Shown: piece after piece, positions 49,691 through 60,815 of the stretch
Position numbering within the stretch: position 1 is the stretch's first letter
Layout of the letters: each line of letters starts with the position of its first letter
Source: Sorex araneus
Lineage: Eukaryota; Chordata; Mammalia; Eulipotyphla; Soricidae
Length of the DNA: 64,000 bases
NCBI RefSeq assembly: GCF_027595985.1
Contig: NC_073303.1
Location: 327,483,679 to 327,547,678 of the forward strand
Direction: 5' to 3'
The notes under the pieces: model-generated
Told to the model about the DNA's origin: nothing
Seen by the model: only the letters and a program-made list of their open reading frames with translations
Databases searched by the model: none
Translations under genes and position numbers: made by a program

Positions 49691-50559
49691 TTGTTTAGAT
49701 AATTTAACAGAATTATTTCAGTTCCTCCCCCTCCCCTGTCTATCACCCTTTCCTCCCTTTTCTTTCTTTTTACTTGTTAGCTCCAGTTAACTATTGTGCT
49801 GAAAACCATTAGACCGTCAACATAGGGCGGTGCCTCCCTGGGACCCCCTGGGTCAGCAGCCTCTTCCTTCAGTCTGTGCTCCTCACATCTCGGTGTGAGG
49901 ATGGCCAGTACTGCTGCAGTTAGTGGATGCAGCTCCCATCACAATAATTTTTGACAAATTAATACCACTCATTCTTAGAGTAAATATTTTTATTAATCTG
50001 CTAACTTAGCAATATATTAAGTATTTCCCCCAAATGTTCAGTTATTAACAGACAAACAACTTTTAAAACAAAATATTGAGCAGATCTCCAATTTTGCTGT
50101 GGTTAAACTATGTAATTGACTGTGTAGTTCAATGTAAGTTCAGTATTTATAATTGAGTACTAGCTACTGTATACCAATGTGATTATAATAATTAGCTTAT
50201 AGATCACTCTAGTAGATACATGATTTCTTTCCTTTAATATTTTATGCTCTTTCATAAAGAAAAGTAAATAAGATTCAAATAGCTTATCTATTGCTCATTT
50301 GCCTCAATGAGAAACTTACTAAATGAGATATCAGAATGTTTTCACATTGGGTAACACAGGCCTGCGCAGTAACTTTATTTAAAGAAAACATAATCACAGC
50401 GAAAATCTTTTGACTGATACTCTCTAAGATAGCATCGATCTCAACAGAGATCCCATGTAAAATGCAAGAATCACATTGGAATATAAAGTCTATCATATCT
50501 GTGTAGTGAGCAAAGTGGGTAGATGTTATACTTGGTACAAATAAGAGTCAATGATTTTC
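49691..50559. other. Unassigned intergenic DNA
   Basis: A GC-richer patch at 49815-49940 (ggcggtgcctccctgggacc) could be an old repeat I cannot name; the rest is AT-rich. Confidence 0.4.
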
Positions 50560-50737
50560 CTTGGAGAATGGGGTATCCTGGGACCACATTCAGTGGTGTT
50601 TCAGAACACACCCCAGTGTCTATGCTCACTGGTCACTCTTGGAGTTATTTGGAGGACTCTATGCAGTACTAGGACCAGGGGTCAGCTACGTGAATGGCAA
50701 GCACTTTGATCCTTGTATTTTCTCCCTGGCATCAAGA
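50560..50737 (-). mobile_element. SINE-A copy, old
   Basis: Antisense: gggaccacattcagtggtgt, gctcactggtcactcttgga and ggaccaggggtcagctacg. Confidence 0.68.
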
Positions 50738-50779
50738 TTTGTTCCTTTTTGTTTTCTAATAAATGAATCTGAATTTTCA

Positions 50780-50975
50780 GGTCTGTGCCAGGAGCAGCAG
50801 CACAAGCATAAACTTATAAATGCAAGTTCTCAAGCCCCAAGTTCTCAGATCTCTAGAACTACTGAATCAGAAACAACGGAGGTGGGACCAGCAATCTGTT
50901 TTCAGCAATTTTAACAATCTTTCCAGGAAATTTTGTTTCTTACTTATGTTTGAGAATAACTGCCTTGAGCCTTTC
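50780..50975 (+). mobile_element. hAT-Charlie-type MITE (MER5-like)
   Basis: gtgccaggagcagcagcaca, aaatgcaagttctcaagccc, actactgaatcagaaacaac, gaggtgggaccagcaatctg and a final gtttgagaataactg. The order and words fit the pan-mammalian non-autonomous hAT repeats. Confidence 0.68.
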
Positions 50976-51935
50976 AAATATGTCATCCTTGGTTCTAAGG
51001 TGGCTCAGAGAAGAAAGTGTACATAAATGAGGGAATAGTTCAAGCAATAGGGCAACAATATTAGCAATAAAAGAAGGTATGTTTACCTTCGGGGAGAGGG
51101 CAATGAACTGAACTGGAAGGGAAGCAAAGAATGTGAATGGGGTAAGTGTTTTTGTCATTAAAGTCATTTAAATTCTAAGGATCATTATTTGCATCTATAT
51201 TATTCAAGGGAAACCCGAGGCCAAAATATCAAAGGCATTTAGGATTTTGTAGTTCACATCTGCTATCTTATTCCAAGGTTAAGACCATGACTTCAGTGAA
51301 GGGCTTTGAGGAGATTCTTGAACCCAGACCGTGCTGGTCCAAGCAGTGAAGTGATAAAGGAAGTTACCGAGAGTGAGATAGTTTAAGCAAGAGGAAAGCA
51401 AATTTATGGAAAAGAGACAGTACACTGTTTTGAGTGACTCAGTGGAGGCCTCCAAAGAAAGACAACTCTAGGGCATTCTTAGGCGCTATATTTTTTTGAC
51501 ATAATTTTTGGTGGTTTTTCATAGAAAAATTCTGCTTTTCATAGATTAGTTCTGGGAAGAGGGAGAAAGAATAAATTGTTCATAAAATATTCTAAGCCCA
51601 TAAAAGAAAGAATAAGAAATACATATGATAATTTAGATCAACTGTACAATGTTTTGAGCCAATCACATAAAGATGACAACATAATTTTAGCCTATTCCAA
51701 GAATGGAGAAATCTGGCCAATCAGAAGAATTTAGGAGGCAGAGACATGGAATGTATATGTTGGTGGACCAGATTGCTAAGGCGGGGTGCCTAGGTCAGCT
51801 CAGAGTGAAGCTATGGTGGGGTCTCTGGAGCCCTCTGGACAGATCTGCTTACTTCAGCATGGAGGGTCTCAGTCTGACAGGCCTATGGCAGGGAGACTTA
51901 AGGCATCAGTTGAGGGGGCTTTTGCTAGATCCCTT
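50976..51935. other. Unassigned intergenic DNA
   Basis: Short frames only (51703-51948); nothing recognised. Confidence 0.45.
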
Positions 51936-52122
51936 CATTCGGGTCTGAAGAGATAGTACAGTGAGTAGGGCACTTGCCTTGCTTAACGGTTGATTCAGTC
52001 TGATCCCAGGCACACAATATGGATCCCCTGATTCCTGACTGGAGTGATCTCTGAGTGAAGAACCAGGAGTAAGCCCTGAGCACAGCTAGGTTTGACCAAA
52101 TTTCACCCCCACCAAAAAGAAC
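51936..52122 (+). mobile_element. SINE-A copy, diverged
   Basis: gggtctgaagagatagtaca head, gatcccctgattcctgac and aaccaggagtaagccctgag body. Confidence 0.8.
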
Positions 52123-52194
52123 ATCATTTCATCACAATTCCTCCAGGTGCCTTTCTTCCGTCTCCCTGACTGCGCACATGTGAAGTTTACTATA

Positions 52195-52720
52195 ACCTGT
52201 TATGAGTTTGTTCGGGCTGCTGTAAAAACACCCACAGGCTGCCTCGCATAAACAACAAGCTCATTTTATCAAGGTTCTGGTGCTGGAGCAATAGTACAGC
52301 AAGTAGGGTGTTTGCCTTGCACGTGGCCTACCTGGGTTCGATTCCCAGCATCCCATATGGTCCCCTGAGCACCACCAGGAGTGATTCCTGAGTACAAAGC
52401 CAGGAGTAACTCCTGTGCATTGCCAGGTGTGACCCAAAAAAGTAAAAAAAAAAAAAAGGTTCTGGAGTCTGGAAGTCCAAGGCCATGATGCCAGCAGGCT
52501 TGGTTTCCTCTCTTTGGCTTGGAGATGGCAGTGACCGTGAGTTTCCGCACGCTTTCCCAGCTCCACTGCTCTGTCAGAGGGGATTAGGATCTACCCAAAT
52601 GGCTGGGTCTGAACTTAACCACCTGTTCAGAAGACACATTCAAAAGCACTGGAGATGAGGACTGCTGAGTTGATGATGAGTTTTTGGGATAATACCACAC
52701 AGTTCATAAATCTTAGAGAG
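52195..52720 (+). mobile_element. Ancient mammalian interspersed repeat split by a SINE-A
   Basis: gagtttgttcgggctgctgt, gcataaacaacaagctcat, then after the SINE ggttctggagtctggaagtc and tttggcttggagatggc, ending with atgagtttttgggataatac. This is a well-known old repeat layout in placentals, but I cannot assign the family name. Confidence 0.6.
52281..52455 (+). mobile_element. Young SINE-A with 10-bp TSD
   Basis: AAGGTTCTGG at 52271-52280 and 52456-52465. Full head, B box gggttcgattcc, body and A-tail. Confidence 0.93.
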
Positions 52721-53276
52721 AAATAAGTTCTAACTGAATAATTTCAGTTACTGATTTTCCTAACTTTGTCACTGCAAACACCAAAAAGATTTTTGGCCAA
52801 GTCATGCAATTTTCTATAGATAATTAAAGAAGATTAATTTCATCCAATTTAATCAGAATTAAACAGACTTTCATAGTACATAGTAGTACTCCTGCTCACA
52901 TGGAGAAGAGGCATAAAGACTCAGATAACACAATCAAATAAATATAATTGATAAATTTTTAAACTGTGCAAAATTGTTTTTTTCTATGGACTTTTTTTTC
53001 ATCATCAAGTATAATGTCTACTTCTCATTGTCTGCTCTTTGGGGCTTTTTTTTTTGTCCAAAAAAATAAAATTGCAAAACGCCTTGCTGCTGCAAGTGTC
53101 ATTGTTCTGAAGACAGAATCTAAATCTCTCATCCTCCCTAGGGCTAGAAAACTGGTTTTCCAGGATCCTATTTCTCCCAGCAAACAGAACACAAAGAACC
53201 ACTATCAGTTATTTTGCAGGCAGGTGCCTCTATCTGTGTGGGTAAACATCTAAATTTTTGTTGTTGTTGTTATTAT
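52721..53276. other. Unassigned intergenic DNA
   Basis: AT-rich; a short (TTG)n run at about 53258-53271. The frame at 52966-53253 shows no domain. Confidence 0.45.
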
Positions 53277-53283
53277 GCTTGAG

Positions 53284-53535
53284 GGGACTGGAGCAATAAC
53301 ACAGTGGGTAGGGTGTTTGCCTTGCACGCCGCCGACCCAGGTTTGATTCCTCCGTTCCTCTCAGACAGCCGGGCAAGCTCCCCAGAGTATTCCACCTGCA
53401 TGCCAGAGCCTGGCAAGCTCCCCGTGGCGTATTCAATATGCCAAAAACAGTAACAACAAGTCTCACAATGGAGATGTTACTGGTGCCCGCTTGAGCAAAT
53501 CGATGAACAATAGGACGACAGTGCTACAGAAAGTA
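53284..53535 (+). mobile_element. SINE-R, full length, 7-bp TSD
   Basis: GCTTGAG at 53277-53283 and 53536-53542. Head gcaataacacagtgggta, body (agccgggcaagctccccaga … atgccaaaaacagtaacaac), RTE-type tail (cgcttgagcaaatcgatgaa) ending gacagtgctacag. Confidence 0.93.
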
Positions 53536-53542
53536 GCTTGAG

Positions 53543-53902
53543 AAATGGGAGTTAGGGTGGCAGAATGACTCTCTAGCTTTACTAGGCAGTTGAGAGCAGA
53601 GCTGGGATCATGACTTTGCATTCAGAGCCTTCCTGGCTTGGTGAGGGGACCTGGTGTTCTGAATGACTGAATGCGCAGGTCCTGGCGAAATGGTTTCACA
53701 AGCGAAAGTTTTGGCTTCTTAACCATGAAAAAAAGAAAGAAATTCAAAACTGAAGTCCACAATGTGCTTCAAGATGAGGGCCACAACTGTGCCTGGAGAT
53801 CTTGAAATGCTAAATTATAGATCCTTGGTACCAAGTCTCCAGTTGATTATCCAAGTGTTAGAGGAAGCATGTGCCATTCAAGGAGCCAGCATTAGTCCAT
53901 TT
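53543..53902. other. Unassigned intergenic DNA
   Basis: Nothing recognised. Confidence 0.45.
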
Positions 53903-53941
53903 AACACACACACACACACACATACACACACACACACACAC
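53903..53941. repeat. (CA)n microsatellite
   Basis: About 19 CA units with one TA interruption. Confidence 0.95.
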
Positions 53942-54079
53942 TATATTCCATACAGATTGCCAATGTATATTATATATATATAAAAGACCTAAAGTAGTGC
54001 CTGGTCCCAAGAGTTTGTGTTGGGGTGAATGACATATGAGCATAATAAACTCCCCTTAGGAAGGTGAAGAATGCCAATT

Positions 54080-54240
54080 TGGGGTCTGGAGAGATGAGGT
54101 ACACACCCTGTATGTCTTTGACCCTGACTGTCCTCCTGGCACTGCATATTGTTACCCAGGTACTGTCAAGGGTCAACTTGGACTAGCCTCTGAGTACCAC
54201 TGGGCATATCCCTAACACCATCCTGCCACCAGCAAAAAAA
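54080..54240 (+). mobile_element. SINE-A-like copy, very old
   Basis: ggggtctggagagatgaggt head, 'actagcctctgagtaccact' and tgggcatatccctaacacc body, A-run at the end. Confidence 0.5.
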
Positions 54241-55336
54241 TGAAAGTTTGTTTAAAGATTATCTAGAATTAAATATAGCTAAGGAATTTAAAACTGAGGT
54301 GAACATGACCATAGTCCAATACTGACAAAAATCAGAAGTGAGAATATAATGCACAGACAGAAATACAAATTTCCTTTAGAAGAGGATCCTGGTTAGAAGG
54401 GAGCAGGGATATATACCAATAGAAACAGTTGGTGAGGCTTGAGGAAAAAGACAAAAAGAAAAGAAAAAAGGACTTTTCTGTTTTCCAAAGGAAGTTCTTA
54501 TTTGCTGTAACTATTTCTATAGCTGCTACATTTCCGCTGTGCTGTGATTATTTATAGACAGTGGAAAGAGGCTTCTTTTTCATGTGTAGGTTCCAATTAA
54601 AATCTGGCAGCAGTTCTCAGACCTGTGAAGGCGGTGCTATAACCATGTTAGCGTCACTGAGAACTCATGCAACCTGACTTTAGCGTCCAGAAATCATTTC
54701 TTTTCCAATGAAAAATAAATATCTGGAGCCCTGTATTTATTAGGTAAGCAGTGAAAGGGCTTGACACAGGACAGATGCAATATCTTGGAAGAGTTTTCAT
54801 GGTGGGTTTTCACTGCTGACCCCAGCAGGTGTCCAGTTTTCTGAACAGAAAGGTTCTACCCCAATATTAGGGTCCTTATTTATTGAGCAGAAATATATTT
54901 TCTGAAGAATATGACGACTTCTCAGTTTTTCACAGTTCAACATTTCCTAGCAATATCAAAGAACTGAGATGACAAAATGGGATGCTTTCTGAAGATAAAG
55001 ATGCTGGGTCTTTCTGTGTCTTTCAAGAGACAATGGTGTCAGAAGCACCTCTCAGCTAAGGTAATCATCATCACAAACAGCACTGATAGACTGGGGGGAA
55101 ACTGAGGTGTTAGATGATGAGCATGTATGACTTTTCAACCCCCAGATCATTTATTGCTAAAAGATAGTAAGCAAAAACATAAATTTGTCACTTCTTTATA
55201 ACATATACTAAGACTTATTTCAGAATAATGAAAGGTTTAAACACAAGGTTGTCATAAACTAGATGGAGGAGGATATCAGAGTATACTTATTTCATCACAA
55301 AGGGGTAAATTTCTCTAAGTAGGAAAGGAAAAAGGA
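54241..55336. other. Unassigned intergenic DNA
   Basis: No gene; repeat-poor for about 1.1 kb. Confidence 0.45.
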
Positions 55337-55348
55337 AGAAACCATTTT

Positions 55349-55989
55349 TTCTATAAATTTTATTTTATTTTTTATAAAGTTGTTCACAATAGTTCACTAC
55401 ATTTAAAAAAATTATTGTATATCCGTAAGATAGTTACAAGCCTTCATGTTTGGGTTACAATCACACAATGATCAAACACCCATCCCTCCACCAGTGCACA
55501 TCCCCCACCACCAATATTCCGGGTATACCCCCACTTCCCCACCCTCCCCCTGCCTCTATGGCAGACAATATTTCCCATACTCTCTCCCTACTTTTGGGCA
55601 TTATGGCTTGCAACACAGACACTGAAAGGACATCATGTTTGGTCCATTATCTACTTTTGGCACGCATCTCCCATCCCGACTGATTCCTCCAGCCATCATT
55701 TTCTAAGTGATCCCTTCTCTATTCCATCTGCCTTCTCCCCTCCGCTCATGAAGCAGGCTTCCAGCTATAGGGCAATCCCCTTGGCCCTTGTATTTATTGT
55801 CCTTGGGTGTCGGCCTCATGTGATGTTATTCTATAATCCACAAATGAGTGCAGTCCTTCTATGTCTGTCCCTCTCTCTCTGACTCATTTCACTTAGCCTG
55901 ATACTCTCCATGTCTATCCATTTATAAGCAAATTTCATGACTTTGACTCTCCTAACAGTTGCATAGAATTCCATTGTGTAGATATACCA
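55349..55989 (-). mobile_element. L1 3' end, 5'-truncated, with TSD
   Basis: Imperfect duplications agaaaccatttt (about 55337) and agaaaccgtttt (about 55991) flank an antisense 3' UTR (acccatccctccaccagtgc) and ORF2 end (ttgcatagaattccattgtg). Confidence 0.9.
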
Positions 55990-56734
55990 AAGAAACCGTT
56001 TTAAATGGTTGTTCTAATTGTGAATTTCTAAATGCTTCTTGTTGTAAACAAAAGTAAAATAAAACTTATTAGGAAATATATTTACAACATAAGATATGAC
56101 AAAAAGTTAACATATATCATTTCTATGTACATATTTCCTCTATAAGTGATATATACACATATTTTAACATATTCCATCTCTATATCTATATATATTTATT
56201 TCTATTTATACCTAAGTATCAATATCTCTTCATATGTTATAGACTCACACACAAAATATGAATGTCCCCAAAGAAAGTTAATGAAAGGTAGGTGTAACAT
56301 AAATACAATCACTAATAACCAGCCACAGTAGGAAGACAGATTAAAATTCACTAATAACCATGAAACAAGTTTAAATTAAGACAAGGTGGTGCCATGTATT
56401 ATCGAAGAAGCTGGAAAAGTTTTTTCAATGTTTCCTCCTATTTTATGTGGTTACTGCAGCTCTGTGGTATTTGGGGGATGGGAACAAAGAAAATAAAAAT
56501 CATTTTTCCCCTATAAATGAAGAATTGCTTAAGGAAAAAGTATTTAAATAAAGAGCACTTAAATATGATACTACAATAATTCTACCCCAAGCACTGTGAC
56601 TTTGAAATACTGCAAATGATAGATTTTCTTTTTCCATATATGAAAAAATTTGATACAAGTCAAGTATCAACAATTTATAAAATGCTACTTTAATTTTCAT
56701 CCACGTGCTGTATTCCTCCCCTCTCCCTTGTGTG
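55990..56734. other. AT-rich intergenic DNA
   Basis: A TA-rich patch at 56125-56235; otherwise nothing recognised. Confidence 0.5.
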
Positions 56735-56892
56735 TTTGGGCCACGCTCAGTGGTGCTCAGGGTTTACTCCTGGCTCTGCTCAGAAATCATTCCTGGCAGA
56801 CTTGGGGGACTATACAGGGAAATGTGGATTGAACCCAGGTCAGCCATATGCAAGGCTAGTGCCCCACCTGCTTTACTATTGCTCAGACCCTT
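56735..56892 (-). mobile_element. SINE-A copy
   Basis: Antisense: gtttgggccacgctcagtgg, gggtttactcctggctctgc and gaacccaggtcagccatatg. Confidence 0.82.
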
Positions 56893-57078
56893 CCTTTTCT
56901 TTTAAATGACCTTATAGTTTCATTCACTGCATACGTTGGTGCATACTGTGGGGAACAGAAGGAATAAAGCTAGTTGCTTCCTAGTGCTTGGGTTTGCATA
57001 CAATCAAATACTTCATTTTGTACACAAAAATGTTATGTTATAGACACACAAAAAGATAAATGTTCTCAAAAAAAGTTA
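56893..57078. other. Unassigned spacer before RTE copy 1
   Basis: Short AT-rich spacer; its end carries the probable RTE target word (aaaaagttat). Confidence 0.4.
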
Positions 57079-58277
57079 TCACTTGTATCACTTGTCATCC
57101 CATTGATCTTTGATTTGCTCGAGCGGGTGCCAGTTATGTCTCCGTTTGTCCCTGTAGCATGCTAGTGTAGCCCAATCGTATCTGCTCATTCCAGAAACAG
57201 GAAGAGCCTCAAGCTGTTCGTTCAGGGTTTTGACAAAGAAGTCTGGCCGTCTTTTCGGTGGGCAGCCACTCAGTCTTTTTACATTCGGTAGAATCCAGTC
57301 GGCAACAGCTCTAGTCCAGCGGTCTTCTCTGAACTGCATTATGTGTCCGGCCCATCTGATTTTTGACGCCTTGGCAAACGAGACAGCATCCCTGATTCTT
57401 GATCCTTGACAGAGGTCAGGACTCTGGATTCCTTCTCTCACTTGAGTGAAACGTGATACTCCAACCATAGCTCTTTTGATTCCTCTTTGTGACACCGGAA
57501 TAGCATTCTCATCCTATTTGCTTAGGGTCCAGATCTCTGAGGCATATGTTAGTGCAGGAAGAACGGTGGAATCAAAAAGATGTGCCCAGACCCAAAGGTT
57601 CTTTGTCCTCTTAACCACTTTTTCAACGCTCTTAAAGGCGTTCCATGCTGCTCTCTTCCTCCTGTGCAGTTCTGGCGCCAAGTTGTTCCTCATGTTGTGT
57701 TCTCGACCCAGGTACACATACCTGCTGCATTGTTTGCTGAGATGTTCATTTCATTAAGAGCAAATGGAATGTCAGGGAGTAGTTCATTTTTCATGAACAT
57801 TGTTTTGGTGAGATTCAGCTGCAGTCTGACCTTTCCACACTTGCGGTCGAAGTCGGCCAGCATTTGTGCCGGTTGGCTAATGTTTAGTGTTATTAGAATG
57901 ATGTCATCAGCGAAGCTTAGGTGGTGTAGTTGCTGATTGTCTATCTTCACTCTTATTCCTTCCCATTCCAGTCCTCACATGACGTTCTCGAGGGTGGCAC
58001 TGAAGCTTTTTCTTGATGGTGGCACTGAAGCGTTTTGGTGAAATGGTATCACCCTGCTGAACTCCTCTCTTTATGTCAATGATCACTTCCTTGTAGAATG
58101 GTGAGATCCTGGTGGTGAATCCATAATACAGCTCGCAGAGAATCTTGATGTACTGAGTTTGAATGCCCTGTTTGGCTAGGGCTTAGATGACCACTTCAGT
58201 CTCAATATAATCAAAGGCTTTCTTTAAATCGTGAACGTTAGACAAAGCGGCATCTTGAACTCTCGTGAAACTTCAAT
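57079..58277 (-). mobile_element. RTE-clade LINE copy 1, 5'-truncated
   Basis: In sense (minus) direction it starts in the middle of the RT domain and runs to the 3' end, finishing gatacaagtgataac-type repeats instead of poly(A). Similar words aaaaagttat (left) and agaaagttaat (right, about 58284) may be the target duplication. A 24-bp stretch (ggtggcactgaagc…) is tandemly repeated at about 57993-58031. Confidence 0.88.
57088..58268 (-). pseudogene. RTE reverse transcriptase C-terminal half, broken
   Basis: In sense order the parts are: AFDYIE (RT motif A) near 58225; RELYYGFTTRISPFYK and RGVQQGDTIS near 58120-58050; the catalytic SFADDIILIT near 57920; KTMFMKN; YLGRE; RRKRAAWNAFKSVE; HLFDSTVLPALTYASE; RQ/SKIRWAGHIM; RWTRAV; and the final NWHPLEQIKDQ. 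The product would be the polymerase half of the RTE endonuclease–RT protein, which copies element RNA at a nicked target. It is broken by an amber stop after TLSK (about 57516), a frameshift near 57735, stops near 58180, and the 24-bp duplication. The FADD box is intact. Confidence 0.88.
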
Positions 58278-58344
58278 TAAGAAAGTTAATAAAAGAGTAA
58301 ATCCATGAATTGGAATAGAAACTCATTTTGACTGTGGGCCTGAG

Positions 58345-58775
58345 AGACATTTCAATGGGCACAGTGCATTCTTTGCATGCAGGAGACCTGGGTTCATTTC
58401 TTGGCACTACCTGGTACCGTAGGGCTGGAGTGATAGCACATTGGTTGGGCTTTCGCCTTTCATGTGGCCAACCCATGTTCGATTCCTCCGCCCCTCTCAG
58501 AGAGCCCGGCAAGCTACCAAGAGTATGGAGCTCGCATGGCAGAGCCTGGCAAGCTACCCGTGTGTATTGGATATGCCAAAAACAGTAACAATAAGTCTCT
58601 CAATGAGAGATGTTACTGGTGCCTGCTCGAACAAATCGATGAGCAACGGGATGACAGTGACAGTGACAGTGACCTGGTACCCTAGACACCACTGGGAGCA
58701 ATCCCACAAACTTGATCCCAGAGCAGTCCCTGGACACTATCAGGTGTGGCCCTCAGCCCCCATAAAACAAAAATG
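58345..58775 (+). mobile_element. Old SINE-A-like element, split by a SINE-R
   Basis: The left part (58345-58418) has gcatgcaggagacctgggtt. The right part (58682-58775) has ccactgggagcaatcccac and 'ccctggacactatcaggtgt'. They read as one element once the SINE-R and its duplication are ignored. Confidence 0.75.
58419..58672 (+). mobile_element. Young SINE-R nested in a SINE-A, 9-bp TSD
   Basis: CCTGGTACC at 58410-58418 and 58673-58681. Complete head, RTE-leader body (cagagagcccggcaagctac), tail (gcctgctcgaacaaatcgat) and pure (gacagt)n end repeats. Confidence 0.95.
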
Positions 58776-58797
58776 TAGTCCAGATGGGGGTATTAAT

Positions 58798-58836
58798 ATA
58801 TACAAATAGGGGTATTAATATATACAAATACCTTTA
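58798..58836. repeat. Short tandem duplication
   Basis: ggggtattaatatatacaaa occurs twice, back to back, at about 58787 and 58808. Confidence 0.85.
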
Positions 58837-58935
58837 AGTTAGAGTTGCTGTGGGAAAAACATATAAGTGCTTATACTAAGTACCAGAAAACTCATCCCAA
58901 TCAAATCAACATCTCTTTTAGAGTAGTGTTGTCAT

Positions 58936-59055
58936 TGTTGGGGACAATTGGCAGTGTCTGGGAATAGGTCTTTTGCAACAGGCATGTGTGAGCTAGTGAC
59001 ATCTAGTGGACGGAGGCCAGGGATGCTGCTAAATAGCCTTTAAAGCACAGGTAAA
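58936..59055 (+). mobile_element. MER5A-like hAT MITE
   Basis: ttggggacaattggcagtgt, agctagtgacatctagtgg, ggaggccagggatgctgcta and aaagcacag follow the MER5A consensus order. Its age shows that 58280-59658 is ancestral host DNA rather than part of an RTE. Confidence 0.78.
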
Positions 59056-59062
59056 CCCACGT

Positions 59063-59658
59063 TCCCATTATTATACTAATAATTAATTTACTCCTCAGAC
59101 AATTTGTGTACAGCATAAGAAATGTTTTGATATAAAAAATATGGTCCACAAATATTTGCTTCTTCTTTCATTGATATATTGGTCTGTTCTCCTTGTGGGT
59201 GCCTTGAGTAATTAAATACATGAAGGAAATGTTTATATTCCAGATTGATGGTCTTCATAGATGTTTTGGCTCCTGCCAGTGCTCCCTGGGACCATTTACT
59301 AGGTTCTTTGGGATGCTTCCCTGAGTCTATCACGAACTCCATGAGGCCATATAAAGTAGACAGGAAGGCCCAGCAATCTTAGCTGTACCCACAAAATTAG
59401 CACCTTCCTCAGCAGAGTGAGAAATAGCGAGTGGCTATTTTAAGTCACGAGTATTTGGGCTGGCACATACTTCAACAATAGACATTGAAGCTATGGAGAG
59501 AGCTTACCTTCCCTCTGTGTTTTCTAAACTAGGGTCCACTTGATCTTCGGAAAGGTCAGCGGTCAGCGTTGAAAGCAATTGCTTTGTCTGCAGTGACATT
59601 CTTTAACTCAGTAGCAATTGTGTATGTTTAAGGAAAGATAATAGGAAAAAGAAACAGT
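59063..59658. other. Unassigned host DNA between RTE copies
   Basis: No gene recognised; the minus frame at 59088-59342 has no domain. Confidence 0.45.
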
Positions 59659-59671
59659 ATATCATTTGTGG

Positions 59672-60815
59672 CTTTCTCACTCTCGGCATTCTTCGCACAG
59701 ACATGGAGGTGCTGAACCAGTCGATCGTATTCCTCGTCGTCAATATTGTCAAGGACGGCATCTTCCCACGTTGCTGCAATAGTGCCAAAGAGCTCCCAGT
59801 TGGTGGTCATTCTGGGAGTTGTCTTCTTAGACTTAAATTTTGCAGACTTTTCTCCCCGCTCTGTGAAGTAGAATTTCGCACGAAGGAGATGTTGGTCTGA
59901 TCCTGTTTGGAATTTTGGGACGACAGCGATATCAGGCAAAGCCTTCGATTGCAAAAAAAAAAAGGGGGGGGGGGCTGGAGAGATAGCACATCGGGTAGGG
60001 CGTTTGCCTTGCACGTGGCCGACCTGGGTTCAAATCCCAGCATCCCATATGGTCCCCTGAGCACGGGCAGGGGTAATTCCTGAGTGCATGAGCCAGGAAT
60101 AACCCCTGTGCATCGCCAGGTGTGACCCAAAAAGCAAACAAACAAACAAACAAACAAAAAACCTTCGATTGAATATGATGTGGTCAATTTCATTGTGGAA
60201 CTGTCCACTGGAAGGCTCCTATGTCCAGCATTTAGATTCGGCCTTCTGAAACTGTGAGTTACCATGGATGGTCTTGGTCAACATGATGAATTCAGACAGT
60301 CTCTCACCCTGGTTGTTCCATTCTCGGCCCTGTGTCCCAATGTGGAGTTCTTCGGGTGACCTTCTCGGACCTATCTTGGCATTAAAATCACCAACAATGA
60401 TCTTGTAGAAGGTGTGGTCTTCTTTATAGATCTTCTCCAGTTCCATGTAGAACCTCTCAATTTCTTCTTCATCGTAGTTGGAAGTTGGTGCGTAGACGAT
60501 GAAGATAGAAACTGCAGGCAGTGAGCCACATCTATTCAAGCGTAATCGTCCAATTTGGGTTGTTAGGCATTTGAATGAATCGATGCTCATGGCCAAGTTT
60601 GTATGGACAAGGACACCAACGCCACCAACACCTCTGTTGTCACATGTTCCGAGGAACAATTCTTCTCCAGTGTTGAAAATGGCATGATATGATTGATGTC
60701 TCCTTGTTTCGATCAGTCCAATGATGTCGTGCTTGATCTTCTGTGCTTGTACCATCAGATCCTCGATGGATGCTTCTGATGCCACTGTCCATGTGTTGAA
60801 AGTACAAACAATCAT
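59672..60815 (-). pseudogene. RTE endonuclease (APE-type) domain, inverted 5' part
   Basis: Start codon at 60815. Residues 1-198 read MIVCTFNTWTV (conserved Asn of the APE fold), IIGLIETR (catalytic Glu), GVGGVGVLVH, FIVYAPTSNYDEEE and KIIVGDFNAKIG (catalytic Asp/Asn). After the SINE at 59971-60161 the frame resumes with VPKFQTGSDQHLLRAKF and continues to AKNAESEKAT, where the inverted segment ends. The role is nicking target DNA to prime reverse transcription. The usual SDH motif reads SDQH here, so the catalytic His appears displaced. The run of motifs strongly resembles nematode RTE proteins as I remember them. Confidence 0.88.
59971..60161 (+). mobile_element. SINE-A inserted in the RTE endonuclease, 10-bp TSD
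   Basis: CCTTCGATTG at 59942-59951 and 60162-60171. Full head, B box gggttcaaatccc, body and (caaa)n tail. An unusual c-A11-G run fills 59952-59970 between the left duplication and the element. Confidence 0.93.

Noticed and set aside
57088-57950. Calling the RTE pieces BovB
   Set aside because: They are RTE clade, but the motif details and 3' end differ from the ruminant/squamate BovB I know. Left as an unassigned RTE.
58280-59658. Idea that the region between RTE copy 1 and copy 2 is the missing middle of one RTE
   Set aside because: It holds a MER5A-like element, a SINE-A with nested SINE-R and no RT motifs. The flanking duplications also define two separate insertions.
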